From: Ectocarpus siliculosus
Taxonomy: Eukaryota > Sar > Phaeophyceae > Ectocarpales > Ectocarpaceae
Direction: 5' to 3'
Assembly: GCA_000310025.1 (NCBI GenBank)
Contig: FN649727.1
Location: forward strand, 8,327,308 to 8,391,307
DNA: 64,000 nt
The translations under genes were made by a program, and so were the position numbers. Position 1 is the stretch's first letter, and each line of letters starts with the position of its first letter. The notes beneath the pieces are model-generated. The model did not search any database and was not told the origin of the DNA. It saw only the letters and a program-made list of their open reading frames with translations. Below are positions 35,646 through 48,100 of this stretch, one piece after another.

Positions 35646-36798
35646 CGCACCGAGCTCCTGAACAAGACTCTGCAATGGAATGCAACATGCTTGAACGGTT
35701 TTTGCCTGGTGTTGTCCGTTGAGCGATGCGAAAGACACCGCTGTCCTCTTGCTGGAAACATGTTCCAAATTTTGACACGATGTTGGCTGTATATTGCAAG
35801 AGGTACAATACCGTAGGTCTTGGGTAGACTTGAGTGGTTTTTGCAGTTTATGCGGTAGTGATTTTGGCTAGAGGCTGCCGAAAGTTTTCGCCCACTAGCC
35901 ATGACGAGCATGCGCGTAGTCGATTTGCAGAAAGGACACCACACACCGCACCACGGCGTTTGGTTACGTGTACATGCGTATCTGTTGCCCATTTTGTAAA
36001 TTTGTGAAGCTTGTGGAGAGGAAAGGTTTTGGGTGTGATCGTTCGAACCCACGTACATTCAGCGTTGTCGGCGTGAGGCTTCTCTGGCGTGATGTATTCA
36101 TGGGTCCAGTTTAACTCTCTTGCGTCCCTTTTGCTGCCGTGGATAAGGGAACCTGAGGAAACCTTGTTACAATGTCGCCAGCCCAACAGCAACAATACCA
36201 GGGGGAGACAGTCCCTATCTCATCCCATGTCCATGCAGCAATGCGGTGACAGTGCGTTGCACGTTCAGAGAGCCTCAATGGACTTTTTCGGTTAGCCTCG
36301 TCACGGATCGACATAATCCAAGTCCGGGAAATGTGATTTTGCCTGCACAGTCAATACTGAGGCATCGGAATGGTACTTGTACGTGGTTCAATCTTGTCGG
36401 GCATATTGTGCCTAATTTTACTTCTGCAGTATCACTCTGACTGCATCCCCTTTGCCACTCCGCATGGAGCGATTTCTATCCTACTGTAACAACCTCTTCG
36501 TTTCGTTTTTTACAGGTTCCCCGCCCATTACACACAACCCACAACCCCGGTCGAATCACGCTGGAAGTGTTGTACAATAGTTCCAGATCAACCGAGTGTT
36601 AACTTCTGCACATATCTGAAACTTTTTTATCTGCAAGCGCCGGTTGACCGTGGATTCCAGACGTGAGAAAACCACTACTACCAAGCGTACAGCCGCGTGC
36701 GCCCCCATCAAGCTCTCAGGATTTACATGTCAAAAGGATCTGGCTTGGACCTCGTGGATCGTGGCTGCCAAAACAGCCAGAGTGCTGACAGCAGATGT
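35646..36798. other. No gene seen; convergent intergenic region
   Basis: Between the ends of PELO and the coiled-coil gene. Open frames on both strands are unsupported. Confidence 0.5.
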
Positions 36799-39700
36799 TC
36801 ATGACGGCCACGAACGCGCTGCTGCCTGAAGAGCGGCTGCCAACTGTGACTGGAGGTCGTCTCTGTCCGCCTCTAGCTCTACCCTTTGCATCCGTTCGGA
36901 GGCAAGGTCCTGCTCCATTCGATCCAACGCCTGCCCTCGGTTTGAGCTCTGGAACTTTTCCACGTCCGCCAGCTTGTCTTGTAGCGTTGCACGCTCTTGC
37001 CGCAAGGCATCTCGTTCGCCACGCACGGCTTCAACCTTTCTCGAGGGAACAGCAGTGTGTCATTGTCGCGGCGGTACAAGCGAGAGAAGCGTGAAGCTAC
37101 GGCATCGCATGAAGTGGAAGCCGCACCGCAGCGGTAAGCGTGAATCGAACCAAGTGCCAAGTGCATGCTGAAAGCTCGCCATGCATCACACCTAAGAACG
37201 TCATCACATGCCTTCTACTGCTGTGGTGACCTTGGCATCAAAGCGGCAAGTGGAGCCTAGGCGGTTTCAGAGACCTGTCATTTTTGTCCAACCCGAGCAT
37301 CTGTTACTAAATAGGGCCAACACCGCGCCTGGGCTAAGTGATGCAAGCGCTTGAGCGCGTCACCTTCCTAGTGTTGTAGCGTACACCACCGGATGGTTTC
37401 TATTGTTCTCGTTGTTTCACCACCCGATGGCTGCGTTTCTTCGCCACCATCGTCGCGAACTGTTTGACACTGTCAGTAGACGATATTATGTCTCCTATGC
37501 ACCGCAACAGGGAGTCACGCTAGCTGTCTCCAGACGACGACAACTGCCGGTGTTGCTGTTGCTGTACGGTGCGCAGGACCAGTCGCGCATTCTTCGTTCG
37601 TGAACGAACGCATGTGATCAGCAGGCAACGGAAGGGCATCGTTTTCTTTGTCTACCGCTGCGCGGGAATTACATGCTGGGCCCCAGCGACATCAACCCAC
37701 TGCACTCACTTTTCTTCCCGCGTCGACGAAACGTCTCTTCAGAGCGCTGTACTTCTCACGAAGGGCCGTCAGATCAGACTGTAGCGCCTCTCTCCTCTCC
37801 TTCTCTGCTCGCGCTTCCTCAAGCGCTCTGGAAATCGCCAGTCTTGCCTCTCTCAATTCCTCGTCTGTTCTAGCCGACTCTCGCAACAACCCCTCACACT
37901 TTGCTTCAGCTTGGCGCTTGGCCTCCTGTACCTGCTGGAGCGATTCTTCTAGGCCTTGGTATGCGATGGTGGAAAGGGATATCTTCTCTTCCAGATCTCT
38001 GGCCGAGGCCTTCGCTGTCTCTTGGTCGTAGGATATCTGGGCCTACAGTGGTGACGGCAAACGGCATGGACACGACTGTTGTGTGATACATCGTGCACGA
38101 ATGCCGTGCTCTTGGCTACAACATGGTGGCTTCCGTCGCGCGGCGGAAGATTGAGTGTTGGTCAAGCCTCATTCCATCGATTTTCATGCTGGTTCTCACC
38201 GGGTCGTATACATGAAGTAACCCAAACTAGGCGTTCGTAAGCAAAGTCAACAGAACTGCCCATGGCGCTCCCTCTCGCCGAATGTAATGATCGGTAACGC
38301 CAGCTGTCCATGTAAACTGTAAACCAAACCTGGTTCTGTACAATCTTCGAAGGCTGAAAAATGTGGCGTGCATTTGAACTTGCACTGCCGTGATGTTGTA
38401 CAAAATGAGCGGTTTGGTACTCTACGTGCGTAACCGCAGGGCTTGATAGATCGAGTCAGGAGCGGAACTGTCACCTGTCAAGTATCTGTGGATTCTTGGA
38501 TTAAGCATCACGAGGGTCCGACGTGGTGTAGAACGGTCTACGTACTTTTGACGTACTTGTACTCTACCGGTACTGAGGCTGTTCCAACGGTAGGGGATGT
38601 AGGCAGAGCAACACTTGAAGCACACAAGCTATTGGACTGATAGAGTAGGGGCGGCGGTTCACCTTCAAGTGTCGCGAATACCGACACCTGTCAAAACAAC
38701 GAACAGCTAAATTTTCTCTCCACTCAAACAATCGCGACCCTCACAGCGCGACAGACCCAGGCTGTCAAACTGATAGATGCCGTCGAGAGGAGAAAACATA
38801 CTCCGTACATAATGGCATAGTACTTCCGCAGCCACCAATCTGTCACATACCCTACCGCTGTAGTTTAGCAACGGCAGGGTTCGCACGGAACAAACAGAGA
38901 GCGACACTCTGCCTCGGCAAAGTGGTGTACCTTTAGACAAAACAAGGAGGAAACAGACACATCTTCCTTTGCTTGTTTCCTGTAGACCACGGGGGTCATT
39001 GTTTCATGAGACACTGCGACGACCAAGTCTCCGACGCACATGATGCACACCCTTCTCTTGAGGGACAAGCATCAACGACACCACGCTGCTGTTGTCGGTG
39101 AAACCATTTTCCAACGAAACTGCCGGTGTTTTCGAGGCAATGAGGCTTCGGCAGTTACCGCGAGGTAGCCGTACGTGACGCAAGATATCACACTCCCTGG
39201 ACCGATTTTCAGAGCTCGACTGCTCCACGGCGAAGAGCATTCACAATCCCAAGGTAGGTTTGGCAAGATCTTCACGAGACGGGAATAACGCCGCCATGAT
39301 CGCCGTCGGTACTCTTTCAGTACAATAATCGATCTGCGAAAATCAGCCAAGGGGGTGTGATATCATGCGTCACCTGCGGTACGTCTGTATACAGCTGCTG
39401 GTGCAATGTTGCCCACCATGACTCTGTGAACAAGTCCCAACAGAAGCTGACCTGCAATCGGCTGACAGTAGCTGCTGCCGCTATCCTTGCTGACTCTGCC
39501 GTGGCCAGTGCGCCCGCGTTTTCGCACAACGCCGCCTCGAGCTTGGCATTCATGCTCGTGTGTTTGCCGAGCTGCGTCTCGAGATGTCTCACTTCGCTGC
39601 TCAACGCCTGCTGCCTTGAGATGCTGACATGATCCAGTCGTTCTCGAGACCATGCATCCGCTTCGACCTGTGCCGCTGCTTCAAATCGGGCGCAAACCCC

Positions 39701-39847
39701 GTGTATGGCTAGACGCCACTGGCTCCAGTACGCGATATCGTGTGCATCAACGATGTTCAGCAGCTTACTGCCCTTGGCACAATGACGATGCTGTTGTTGA
39801 CGTTGTCGTTGGGCATTTTTGCCATCCCGTTTCGCCATGTGCGGCAT
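36799..39847 (-). CDS. Coiled-coil protein, unrecognised
   Basis: Three exons on the minus strand: 39452-39847, 37710-38042 and 36799-37035, in phase 0 throughout, 321 aa from the first in-frame Met (a second Met lies 9 bases further in). Upstream exons are possible. After a basic N-terminus and a Trp-containing helix (AYWSQWRLAIHGVCARFE), the rest is almost continuous heptad-like Glu/Arg/Gln/Leu/Ala helix, for example LETQLGKHTSMNAKLEAAL, REARLAISRALEEARAEKER and LQDKLADVEKF. This resembles centrosomal, ciliary or cytoskeletal coiled-coil proteins, but coiled coils carry little family information. No signal peptide or membrane segment. The acceptor of the last exon (GAAAG) lacks the usual pyrimidine-AG, so it is the weakest join. 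Confidence 0.65.
39164..39238 (-). repeat. Dispersed repeat copy B
   Basis: Reverse complement matches 10818-10892 (copy A). It lies in an intron of the coiled-coil gene, in the sense of that gene. Confidence 0.6.
39352..39395 (+). repeat. Partial dispersed repeat copy C
   Basis: GGGTGTGATATCATGCGTCAC followed by a GGTACGTCTGTAT stretch resembles the 3' half of copy A. With copy B it makes an inverted pair about 115 bp apart. Confidence 0.4.
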
Positions 39848-40718
39848 CCAGACACAACGAGAGAGGGTGGCAATTGATGTACAAGTTGTTCGCCGTGCGA
39901 TGGTGAGAAATTCGCGGGCAATGTACCAACACGCGTGGTGCACCGAGTACAGAGCCAGCACCGCAGCAGCGCCCGCGGCAGCAAGCGCTCGAGGGGGTAC
40001 GCCAGAGTGGCGGCACTGTGATATAGGTATGCCGCGACGTCATTGGGTGTTTTTTTTTTCTCCGAGGTTCCATCTCTTGTTCTGGTTCCTCGAGTACCAC
40101 AGCTAACTGCTCAGCAGTGTTGAGAGGGTTTGACAGTTTATTTCGTCTAATCAAGCAGCGATCACGTTTAGCGGCTCATCAAGAAAATGTTTCCTTCAGG
40201 GAGTACTGTGGGGAAGAACGAACACGTGTGAAAACACGCGTTGACAAGATGACTTGCTGCGAGGACGTGCGGTGGATATCACTCCAGTGTTGGTTTGCTA
40301 TTTCCCCACGGACCCTAGTGAGTCGGTTCCAGGGAGGGACACACATCGAGGAGCTGATTTGACTACCATCTACTCCTCAAGGTGCACGACTCCGCGTTGT
40401 TCACCACAAGCAGAGGCCTCTGGAAGGGTCACACTGACCTCACGCGAAAGAAAAGAGAAACACGTGAAGATCCGTCGGACATTTATCCCACACCATGATC
40501 CCGCGAAACTACGACGACCATGCTGTACCCCCCACCCCCGCCAACCAAGCTAGAACTTGTCCCAAAGCGCACACACGCCACCTCCCCCCCTTGAAACGGA
40601 GAAAGTAAAGCACCGAGGGCGGCGAACAAACTACGAGCAGAGAGCCTAGCCGCAACGGCTAGGAGAGATACAACTGGTGCAGCAGCGGTATGGAATGGCG
40701 GTGGAGTTGGGAGTTCGA
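39848..40718. other. No gene seen
   Basis: Between the likely 5' end of the coiled-coil gene and the 3' end of the uL13 gene, both on the minus strand. May hold the promoter or a further 5' exon of the coiled-coil gene. Confidence 0.45.
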
Positions 40719-43700
40719 TTAGAAGCCGTACTCCTCGAGCACAGGCGCAACGGCAGCCAAGTTGGCCTCTGCCGTGGCCTTGTCCTTGAGTTGCTTGGCC
40801 GCCTTCTTGTCCACGTAGTACGCCTCCGACTTGATCTTGCGCTGGGCCTGAACGAGTGCACGAAACAAAAAATCGGGGGCAGGAGTGAGGGAAGAGAAAC
40901 AACACAAGTCAAGAAAGTTGCATTTCTTGACGAATGCGTCAGGCCGAGCATTTGCTCCGTTAATGCGTGTGTTGACCTCGCTGCTTTTGACATAGCGCTT
41001 TTCCACTATAGTACGCTTGTCGAGTTGGGCGCTTTCGCCCGTTTGCGACATTCTGGTGGTGTGTTTGGCATCATGTATCTTCCTTCCAGGTAGGTCAATA
41101 CAGGTGACACCAACCAACCAGCAATTGCCATCGATCCTCAAGGGTCCGGTAGGCAGCGTGGCACGCCGCAGGTGACGGCTCGACACAGTGTCATCGTTTG
41201 GAGCGGCCAAATGTCGCCCCACCATCTCTACCGTACGAGCCGACGAACAGGTACGGATTCCGGAGTAGTACGCCACCATGAGAAGACAAGATAACTTGGA
41301 ACACAACCCACCCACGACATCGTGTGAAATACATATATTCAAGAGAGTCGGTATATTCGCCTGCTGCAGCAACGCTGTGCGTGTGGTGTGCGTGCGTCAA
41401 CAAAGTGGTTGAAGTAACTTAGCGTACTGCTCCAAGTCAGGGTACAACCACCGCATCAGTGACATGTGTACGACTGCTAGCACTGCTCCGGCTACGTAGA
41501 CGAAAACTAGTCAACAGCTCTTTGTTTTGTGTTGTACTGTAAAGCGTCAAAATCATCTTGGAAATGTATCAATAGGATTTGGATACCAAACCACCGGACA
41601 CGAGCGGGAAGACTCGACCCATAGTATGCTGTCAACTGTCAACATCATGACGGCAACCGGGTGACAAGGTACACCAGGTCAAAGGTGAAATGGCTAGCAA
41701 TAAATAGCAGGAGCGCCAAGAAAACACCATACTTTCCATTCGATAGGGTGCACTGCTGTTACCCCGCACACCTAGAATGAACTCGGGTGCACCCAGTCAT
41801 TTGTACATGCACGACTTTCGTCCACGTATGCCTTGCCTCGGGGACATTTGTAGGGAGATAGCCTTCTGCCTAGCACGTGTCAAGCGTCAAGCAGACTATT
41901 ATCTCTCTTACATGTAAGGTCATTTTTAGCGCTTTCTGCCGTGAGCAACAGGCACCAATAGCGTTTGGTCCGTCTATCGCGACGTATACAAAGCCGACGC
42001 GTCGTGATTCTTCCGGACAAGCAAATATACGCCACAGGACTCTCATTCAACAGGAAATGATGCATGAAATAGCGCCACGATCGAAAGCCGTTGCACATCT
42101 CGCCACGTCAACAAAAGGCTGGCATCTAGCATCCCCTGGTATGTTGTTCATCGTGGACTTAGTGAGTACAACGTTTAGTGTTGTTTACCTCGAGGCGCTT
42201 GATGAGTTCTGCGTGCGGCCATCCGACCTCCTCGGAGAGGCGTCCGAGCACGCAGAAGCGGCGGCCGGGTGCCATCCTGATCACCTGAAGGGCGTTAGGT
42301 ACGACCATACGCTTCTTCTTGTCGTAGGGGGCCGGGATGCCCTCGAAGCACTGCGGAAAACAGCAACAGAAACAACAGCAGCAATGGAGCACATGCCACG
42401 CCATCGACAGCTAGCTTTGGAGCAGGGGGAGGAAATATTCCGCATCGGGAGCGTCGAAGTGGATAAACCATACCAACCCGCCGAGGGCTATCATAGTAGG
42501 GCCTGCAACAATGGGGTGCAAGACCTATCATATGTGGCTTCCCGCAGAACGCGTGGAGGGCTGCCTGCTGCTGCTACTGCTGCCTGCGCTAACTATCATC
42601 AGACTCCGCCAAAATGGCACACGCGCGAATATTCAGTAGAACGATGGCCCTTGTCATATGATATTTGTCGCCATTCTTACTGCCCCCTCTGCACAAAAAC
42701 GGCTCAGCTAGCGCCAGACATCATACTCTCGCAGAAAAGACGTCTACACATCTCCTAATCCTGCCGTTGCCTCCCAAGCGGCGGGATCCGGTAGAACTGT
42801 AACAGCGATGACTGATCCGCCGCCCAATAGTTCGATGCAAGCACACAAGTGCATCACCCACAAGTGTTCTAGCATTCAACAAAGCAACGAACACCTATTT
42901 TCAGTTCACCACCTACGGTAACCAGCAGCGGATGCACTTGCGATTCAGCCAACCGTCCCTCTCCGCCTATTTATCTGATGCCTGGTACTGCTGTCTTACT
43001 GCTGTTTGATTGCTTACCGAGAGGCGTGCGAGCGCCTCCTCGCCCCTGGCGGTCTTGCGGGGGAGCATTCCCCTCACCTGTCGGTACAAAAGCACGCAGC
43101 ACACAGCCACCAGCAACATTTGCAACAGTCAGAACCAAGACGATACCTACCGAGGTTCGTCGCACACCAACCATGATCCATGATAGGGCAGATGTAAAAC
43201 TTTCAGCAGGCATCGGTCTTCTCGTCCCCGGGGAGAGGGGCGGTGCCAGGAGAATCTCAACCTTCCCCCATGAGGATTTTCGACAGCGAGGAGGGTTACA
43301 AGAGGTGCAGACAAGGGTACAATCGACCTCAGCAACGGCTCTGGAGATGTATCATTCGCCTCTGCTAACTGAAAACTTGTCCTGTGGTCGATAAATCGGG
43401 TGGGGGGAACGACACCTCTCTACTACTCTATGTACGCCAGTCTACAAAGCACTGGAAGTTCGACAGACTACGTTCTCAGCATTACTCGCACGATCGGACA
43501 GGCGATACACGCTATTGCGGCCGATATTTGAGATTTATCTTTGCACTGCCACGTGCGTACATGGCCCAATTCACCGGGCACATGGGGTTACGAAAGAGCC
43601 TACACCCCGTCGTGGGTCGGTCAAAAGGGCGTCCGAACCCAAAATGGCCAAGAGTCCGAAAGACTCTACCGCAAGACTCGGGATGATATCGTACTACTGC

Positions 43701-44917
43701 TGTACAAGTGGTACGACTAATCTCGCTCAAGTGCAAAAGCAACAAACGAGAAGGGGAGTAACGGGGTTTACACCCGGTTCCATTATAACGTACACACACC
43801 AACACGGCCGAGCGCTCTTGAGCACCACACCCCAAAACGAAGTACCGATAGTACAGCAGCCATGTACTCGCGTAGGTATAGGGCGGATCTGTCATATCAC
43901 ACTCCAACACAGGGAAAGGTGGCAAAATTACATACTGATACAATAGCACGCCTTGCAGCTGCTCCTGCACACAGAGAGACGAGGCTCACCGTCCGCCAGA
44001 AGATGCGGGCAGGCGAGCGGAAGTGGTACGGGCCGCGCTTGGGGTTGGTGTTGTGCCTCTTCTTCTTGTACTGCATGTACTTCACCTTGTTACGGACCAC
44101 TGCCATGCGATCATGGAGGGATAGGGAGAGTTGAGCGCCAAGGTTGCCGTGCAGGGACAGCAATGCTATTGGTGTATAACTACATCGGCCTTTCCTACGA
44201 AATCAACAATTGTACTCCCAATGGGCGGGCCGCTAGCCTTTTACTCTACCGGAAGATGGGGGACCGGATTGCAGCGGAGTATGGCCTCCTCCAACAACCT
44301 CTTTCGCACAGAGAGTGAATACACACAGCAGGCCCTGTTTTTGCTTTTGTTTCGAGCATGCATGGAGAAGGCACAACGTGAGTCGTGTGAGCTTTCCGAA
44401 CAACCACCGCAATCACGAAGTGGGCAGCCAGCCTGAAACCTCCCAGATGCTGCTAGCAGCCGGCTTGCACCGCTTGTCAAGAAGGCTACCGCTGTTCGCA
44501 GAACGCCCTTTGGCATCGCGGTTGCCCGCATCGACTGGTCACCACGAACCTACGAGTCAATGCCCAAGTCTATTTCCTCTCCAACCCCAAAACACCAACC
44601 CCAAAACAGGCCAACGCATCCTCTATTGCTCCACTCTCAAAACCAACACCGCAACCCCAACTCGCGAGCAATGCTCTCTTCACCCAGGGTGTGGACAAGG
44701 AGCACTGGTGAGTTGTCTCTGGGAATCGGGTGAGGCAACAAGCGATCAACACCTACGAGCAGAATGGCGGTGGTAACTCACGAGAGCCGCTGATGGTGAT
44801 CTGCTCGCACCGCACGACGACCACCTTCTGGCCGCCAAGCAGCTCCTTCGCCACGACGGACGCCAGGCGCCCCAGAAGGTGGCCGCGGCCATCCACGGTA
44901 ACGGGTGCCTCGAACAT
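40719..44917 (-). CDS. RPL13A: Large-subunit ribosomal protein uL13 (L13a)
   Basis: Structural protein of the 60S subunit. Five minus-strand exons: 44782-44917, 43990-44099, 43018-43077, 42189-42350 and 40719-40847, all phase-consistent, 198 aa (human 203). Hallmarks in order: [117 protein letters not shown]. The C-terminus, [20 protein letters not shown] then GF, follows the eukaryotic pattern. The start Met is followed by [12 protein letters not shown], the usual position for the family. Introns are long for a ribosomal protein gene: the last one is about 1.3 kb. The start lies 264 bp from the divergent MED6 start. Confidence 0.97.
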
Positions 44918-45181
44918 GGTGGTAGTAACCCTTGCCCTAGGATCACGTGTGCCTGCCGCCCTCGCCAGCCGCCGCCTGCCACCAGAAACAAAAAAAAAAG
45001 AAATATCCCCCCAGAAGACATATGGCAGTACCTGCTGAAATTCCTCTGCGGAGCCCCTGGAGAAAAGCAACTGACAACCGACAACTGAAAAGACCAACGC
45101 ACTGCACAGACTGCTGCAGCCAGGTGGTAAACCGCCAGAAAGCAATCAACATCTTTGCAAGGAGAGACGGGTGTGGTCTAG
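44918..45181. promoter_or_regulatory. Divergent promoter region, uL13 and MED6
   Basis: The 264 bp between the two start codons. It contains an A-rich run near 44991-45000 and no obvious TATA box. The shared-promoter role is inferred from spacing only. Confidence 0.5.
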
Positions 45182-48100
45182 ATGGATTTCCCTGGGGCAG
45201 CAGAAGACCCAGAGCAAAGGTCGTTCATTGACCCGGTGTGGTTGCAGCAGTGGGGACTTGGGCCGGAGAACGCTTTGGACTACTTCGCTCTCAGCCCTTT
45301 CTACGACAAAGCATGCAACAACGAGCAGTGCAGGATGCAGGGCGTGGATCCACGGGAAGGGCTGCTGAACCTAACCGGGCTAGAGTGAGTGGTCTTGGGT
45401 ATGTGCCTTGACGTCGTGTGCTGTCGTGGGTGAGCTGCTGCAGCTTGAGAGATCATGAATTGACCGTTCTCTTGCCGCAGTCTCCTGCCCGTTGGCGTGC
45501 GATCTTGTCCCTCCGCGACCCGTTGAGCCGCTGCCTATGTAGGCCTCTCATCTAGCAGCAGCCAGATGTGGGTGGGTGCAGTTCGCATGAGCGTGCATGG
45601 CCCGCAACATCTGTGTTGTTTCGCAATTCGCAAGGTTGTGCACTGCCCTGGGCAGCCTCGTTTGGTGGAAGGTAGCCATATGATCCAGGCTGGGGACTTA
45701 TCCCACCGCTTTCGCCCCCAATCCAACATCAGCAGTTACCGAACATCTGCATATCTGCATATGCATAGGCGCGAAGTACTTATGCTTACAGCATGCACCA
45801 CAGCATGAGAGGAAGTAGTACTGCCGTGTGTCAAGTTAGCACGTTGCCGACGGCTCGAAGCGATCAAGGGTTCAACCGCCACGACCGAACAATACAGAAT
45901 GTAAAATATAACCTCTGTATGCTAGTCTACATCCCGTAGCCCATCTCGCATCTCGCAAGTCCTGGCGGTGTTACTGCTATGCGGGGTACTACTGTACGGG
46001 TTAGGTACAACAGAAGCCCACCGAAAGGGTCAACCTGCAAAGCTTTGATGACTAGCTTCCGGATGGGGCACTACCCCGCTACACCCCGCAAAAACCTACT
46101 GTATTGCCTCTTGCTCACCATATTTCAGCGCGTTTCGGAACTGTTTTTTTGGGTCAGACAAAGGCCCCGACAATATTAATATTTAGCTCTGAGACGACCC
46201 CACTTTCCGCCCACCGCTCAGACAAACACCCATCACCACCTTCAAAATATTTGAGGCATGGGTTGCTGTTCAGCTGCCTCATATTCTCAGCAGAAACACA
46301 GTTTTTTTTTTTCTTTTTCACTTCAAATCAGCGCTCACAGCACTGGTGCCGTCTACTCCAACCCGTGGTCACACAGAAGAGCCCCTCTCTACCCTCTCCT
46401 CCTGCGGTACTTTGCCTTCGACCTTTTAATGCGAGAAAAGTTCAGCACTCTCTTCCCTCTGTGTACACACGAACTAGCGCTATCCACTAGGCCAGGAGCG
46501 GAAGCGAGAGAGAAACTCACTTTGCAAGAAAAGGTCGCTTATGTCGGGATCCGAACCCGTGACCTGACCTCTTGACGGTTTCGAGGATATCAACTAGACC
46601 ACCGGGGCGACTGGCTTAGAGTAGTAGATCATAAAAAGATTACATCGCAGGGTACAGACTCGTCCGAATCTCATGTCACCACGACCGGACAGACCTGCCC
46701 CTCCGTTATGGTGTGTGTCTACATTTTGTATGTGGCGATAGAACAGCGCTCGCTGTGGAACCGAAAAGCGTGGGATGAGACAAGGTTCACCTGTCTTCTT
46801 GCCTATAACCAATTCAGGAGAACACCCAGACCATGAGCCGAAACTCCCCATTGCCTCTTGTTGGCCAAGAAAAATGTGTACGTTTGTATATAGCCTAACC
46901 CTTAGCACAACGTTGCAAGTATAGTGTGCTACAGCTGGTTCAAAGCAAGGCCAACGTGAAACCACTTGCGAGAAGGCACATATGGTGGACTGAGTGTTTT
47001 CTCCTCCTTCTTGGACGTACTGCTGTGTACCGTGTTCTGCGAATTAGGTTCATGTTGGTGGAGCTCCCACCAGAAATGTCTTTCTTGCCACCGGGGCAAC
47101 CAGCTCCAGCCGGGCCGCAGCCTCGACGTCTCTTCGTAATCAAGGTGAGCCGTGTTGTGCTTCCACCACTTTGCGCGAGGCGTGTATGTACCTCGTCGGC
47201 ACTGCTGTCTCCTGCCGGTTTTAGTTGCTAGGTGAAGTACCATGTGGGCGGCTACGAACGAACCTGCCGCAGCAGCAATATGCAGCATGCAGCCTTCGAG
47301 TCCGATGGGAGTCGGATGGACAACCGTGATCGGAGGGACATACCGCCGTGTGCGGAATTCTCAAGTATTCCATCTGGTGGCGGTACCACCTTGTTGATAG
47401 TCCATCAAACGATCCTGGATAGTGTACATCAGCTCAGCACGGCGCATCTGTATGACCACGGAGTCATGTTGTAAGGCATACAGGAGTGGTCGGCGCTCGC
47501 ACTCTCCAAGTATCGAGTACCTGGTACCGCCTCTTTTGCGTTGACTACTGAACACGATGGTGCCATGCCCAAACCAAGCTTACCAAGAGCAAAACGTTGC
47601 GATTTCTTCCCCTGCCCAGAAACAAGTACGCAAGAGCCCGAGTTCGGTTGAGGTCCAGGCGATCTACTACATCATGGAGGGCGTCATCTACCAAGCTCCC
47701 ACGGTGCAAAAGCTCATCAAGTCTCGTCTAAACAAGTTCACCCACCATCTCAACAACGCCTTTGGTGAGGCCGGCCTCCAACCCGACTGGTCGTTTCATT
47801 CTTAAGGCGGTGTGGTGAGACCTGATCTCTGCATTTGAATATGTAGAGTCGTTCATCCGTTTGTTGGTGGAAGCTTCTGTTGTGCCGCACTCTGACCCGA
47901 GGGCAGGCGGTCGAGCATGTTTTGAGGTAAGACAGGTTGGCGTGGATGATGCTGGGAGGTACTTTTGTGGGGGCTCCTCGTGTTTTAGCTGCATGTGTTT
48001 CTCGAAATCGTGATCTTTCGTTGTTTGGCGAGAGGAACATGTAAATTTCCCATCCGAAGCGGACATTCGCCCATCGCATCGCTCGAGGTTGCTGGCGAAG

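Noticed and set aside
40483-41372. Longer minus-strand frames around the last uL13 exon
   Set aside because: They extend the true last exon into its intron. The exon boundary at 40847 fits the uL13 family and the phase.
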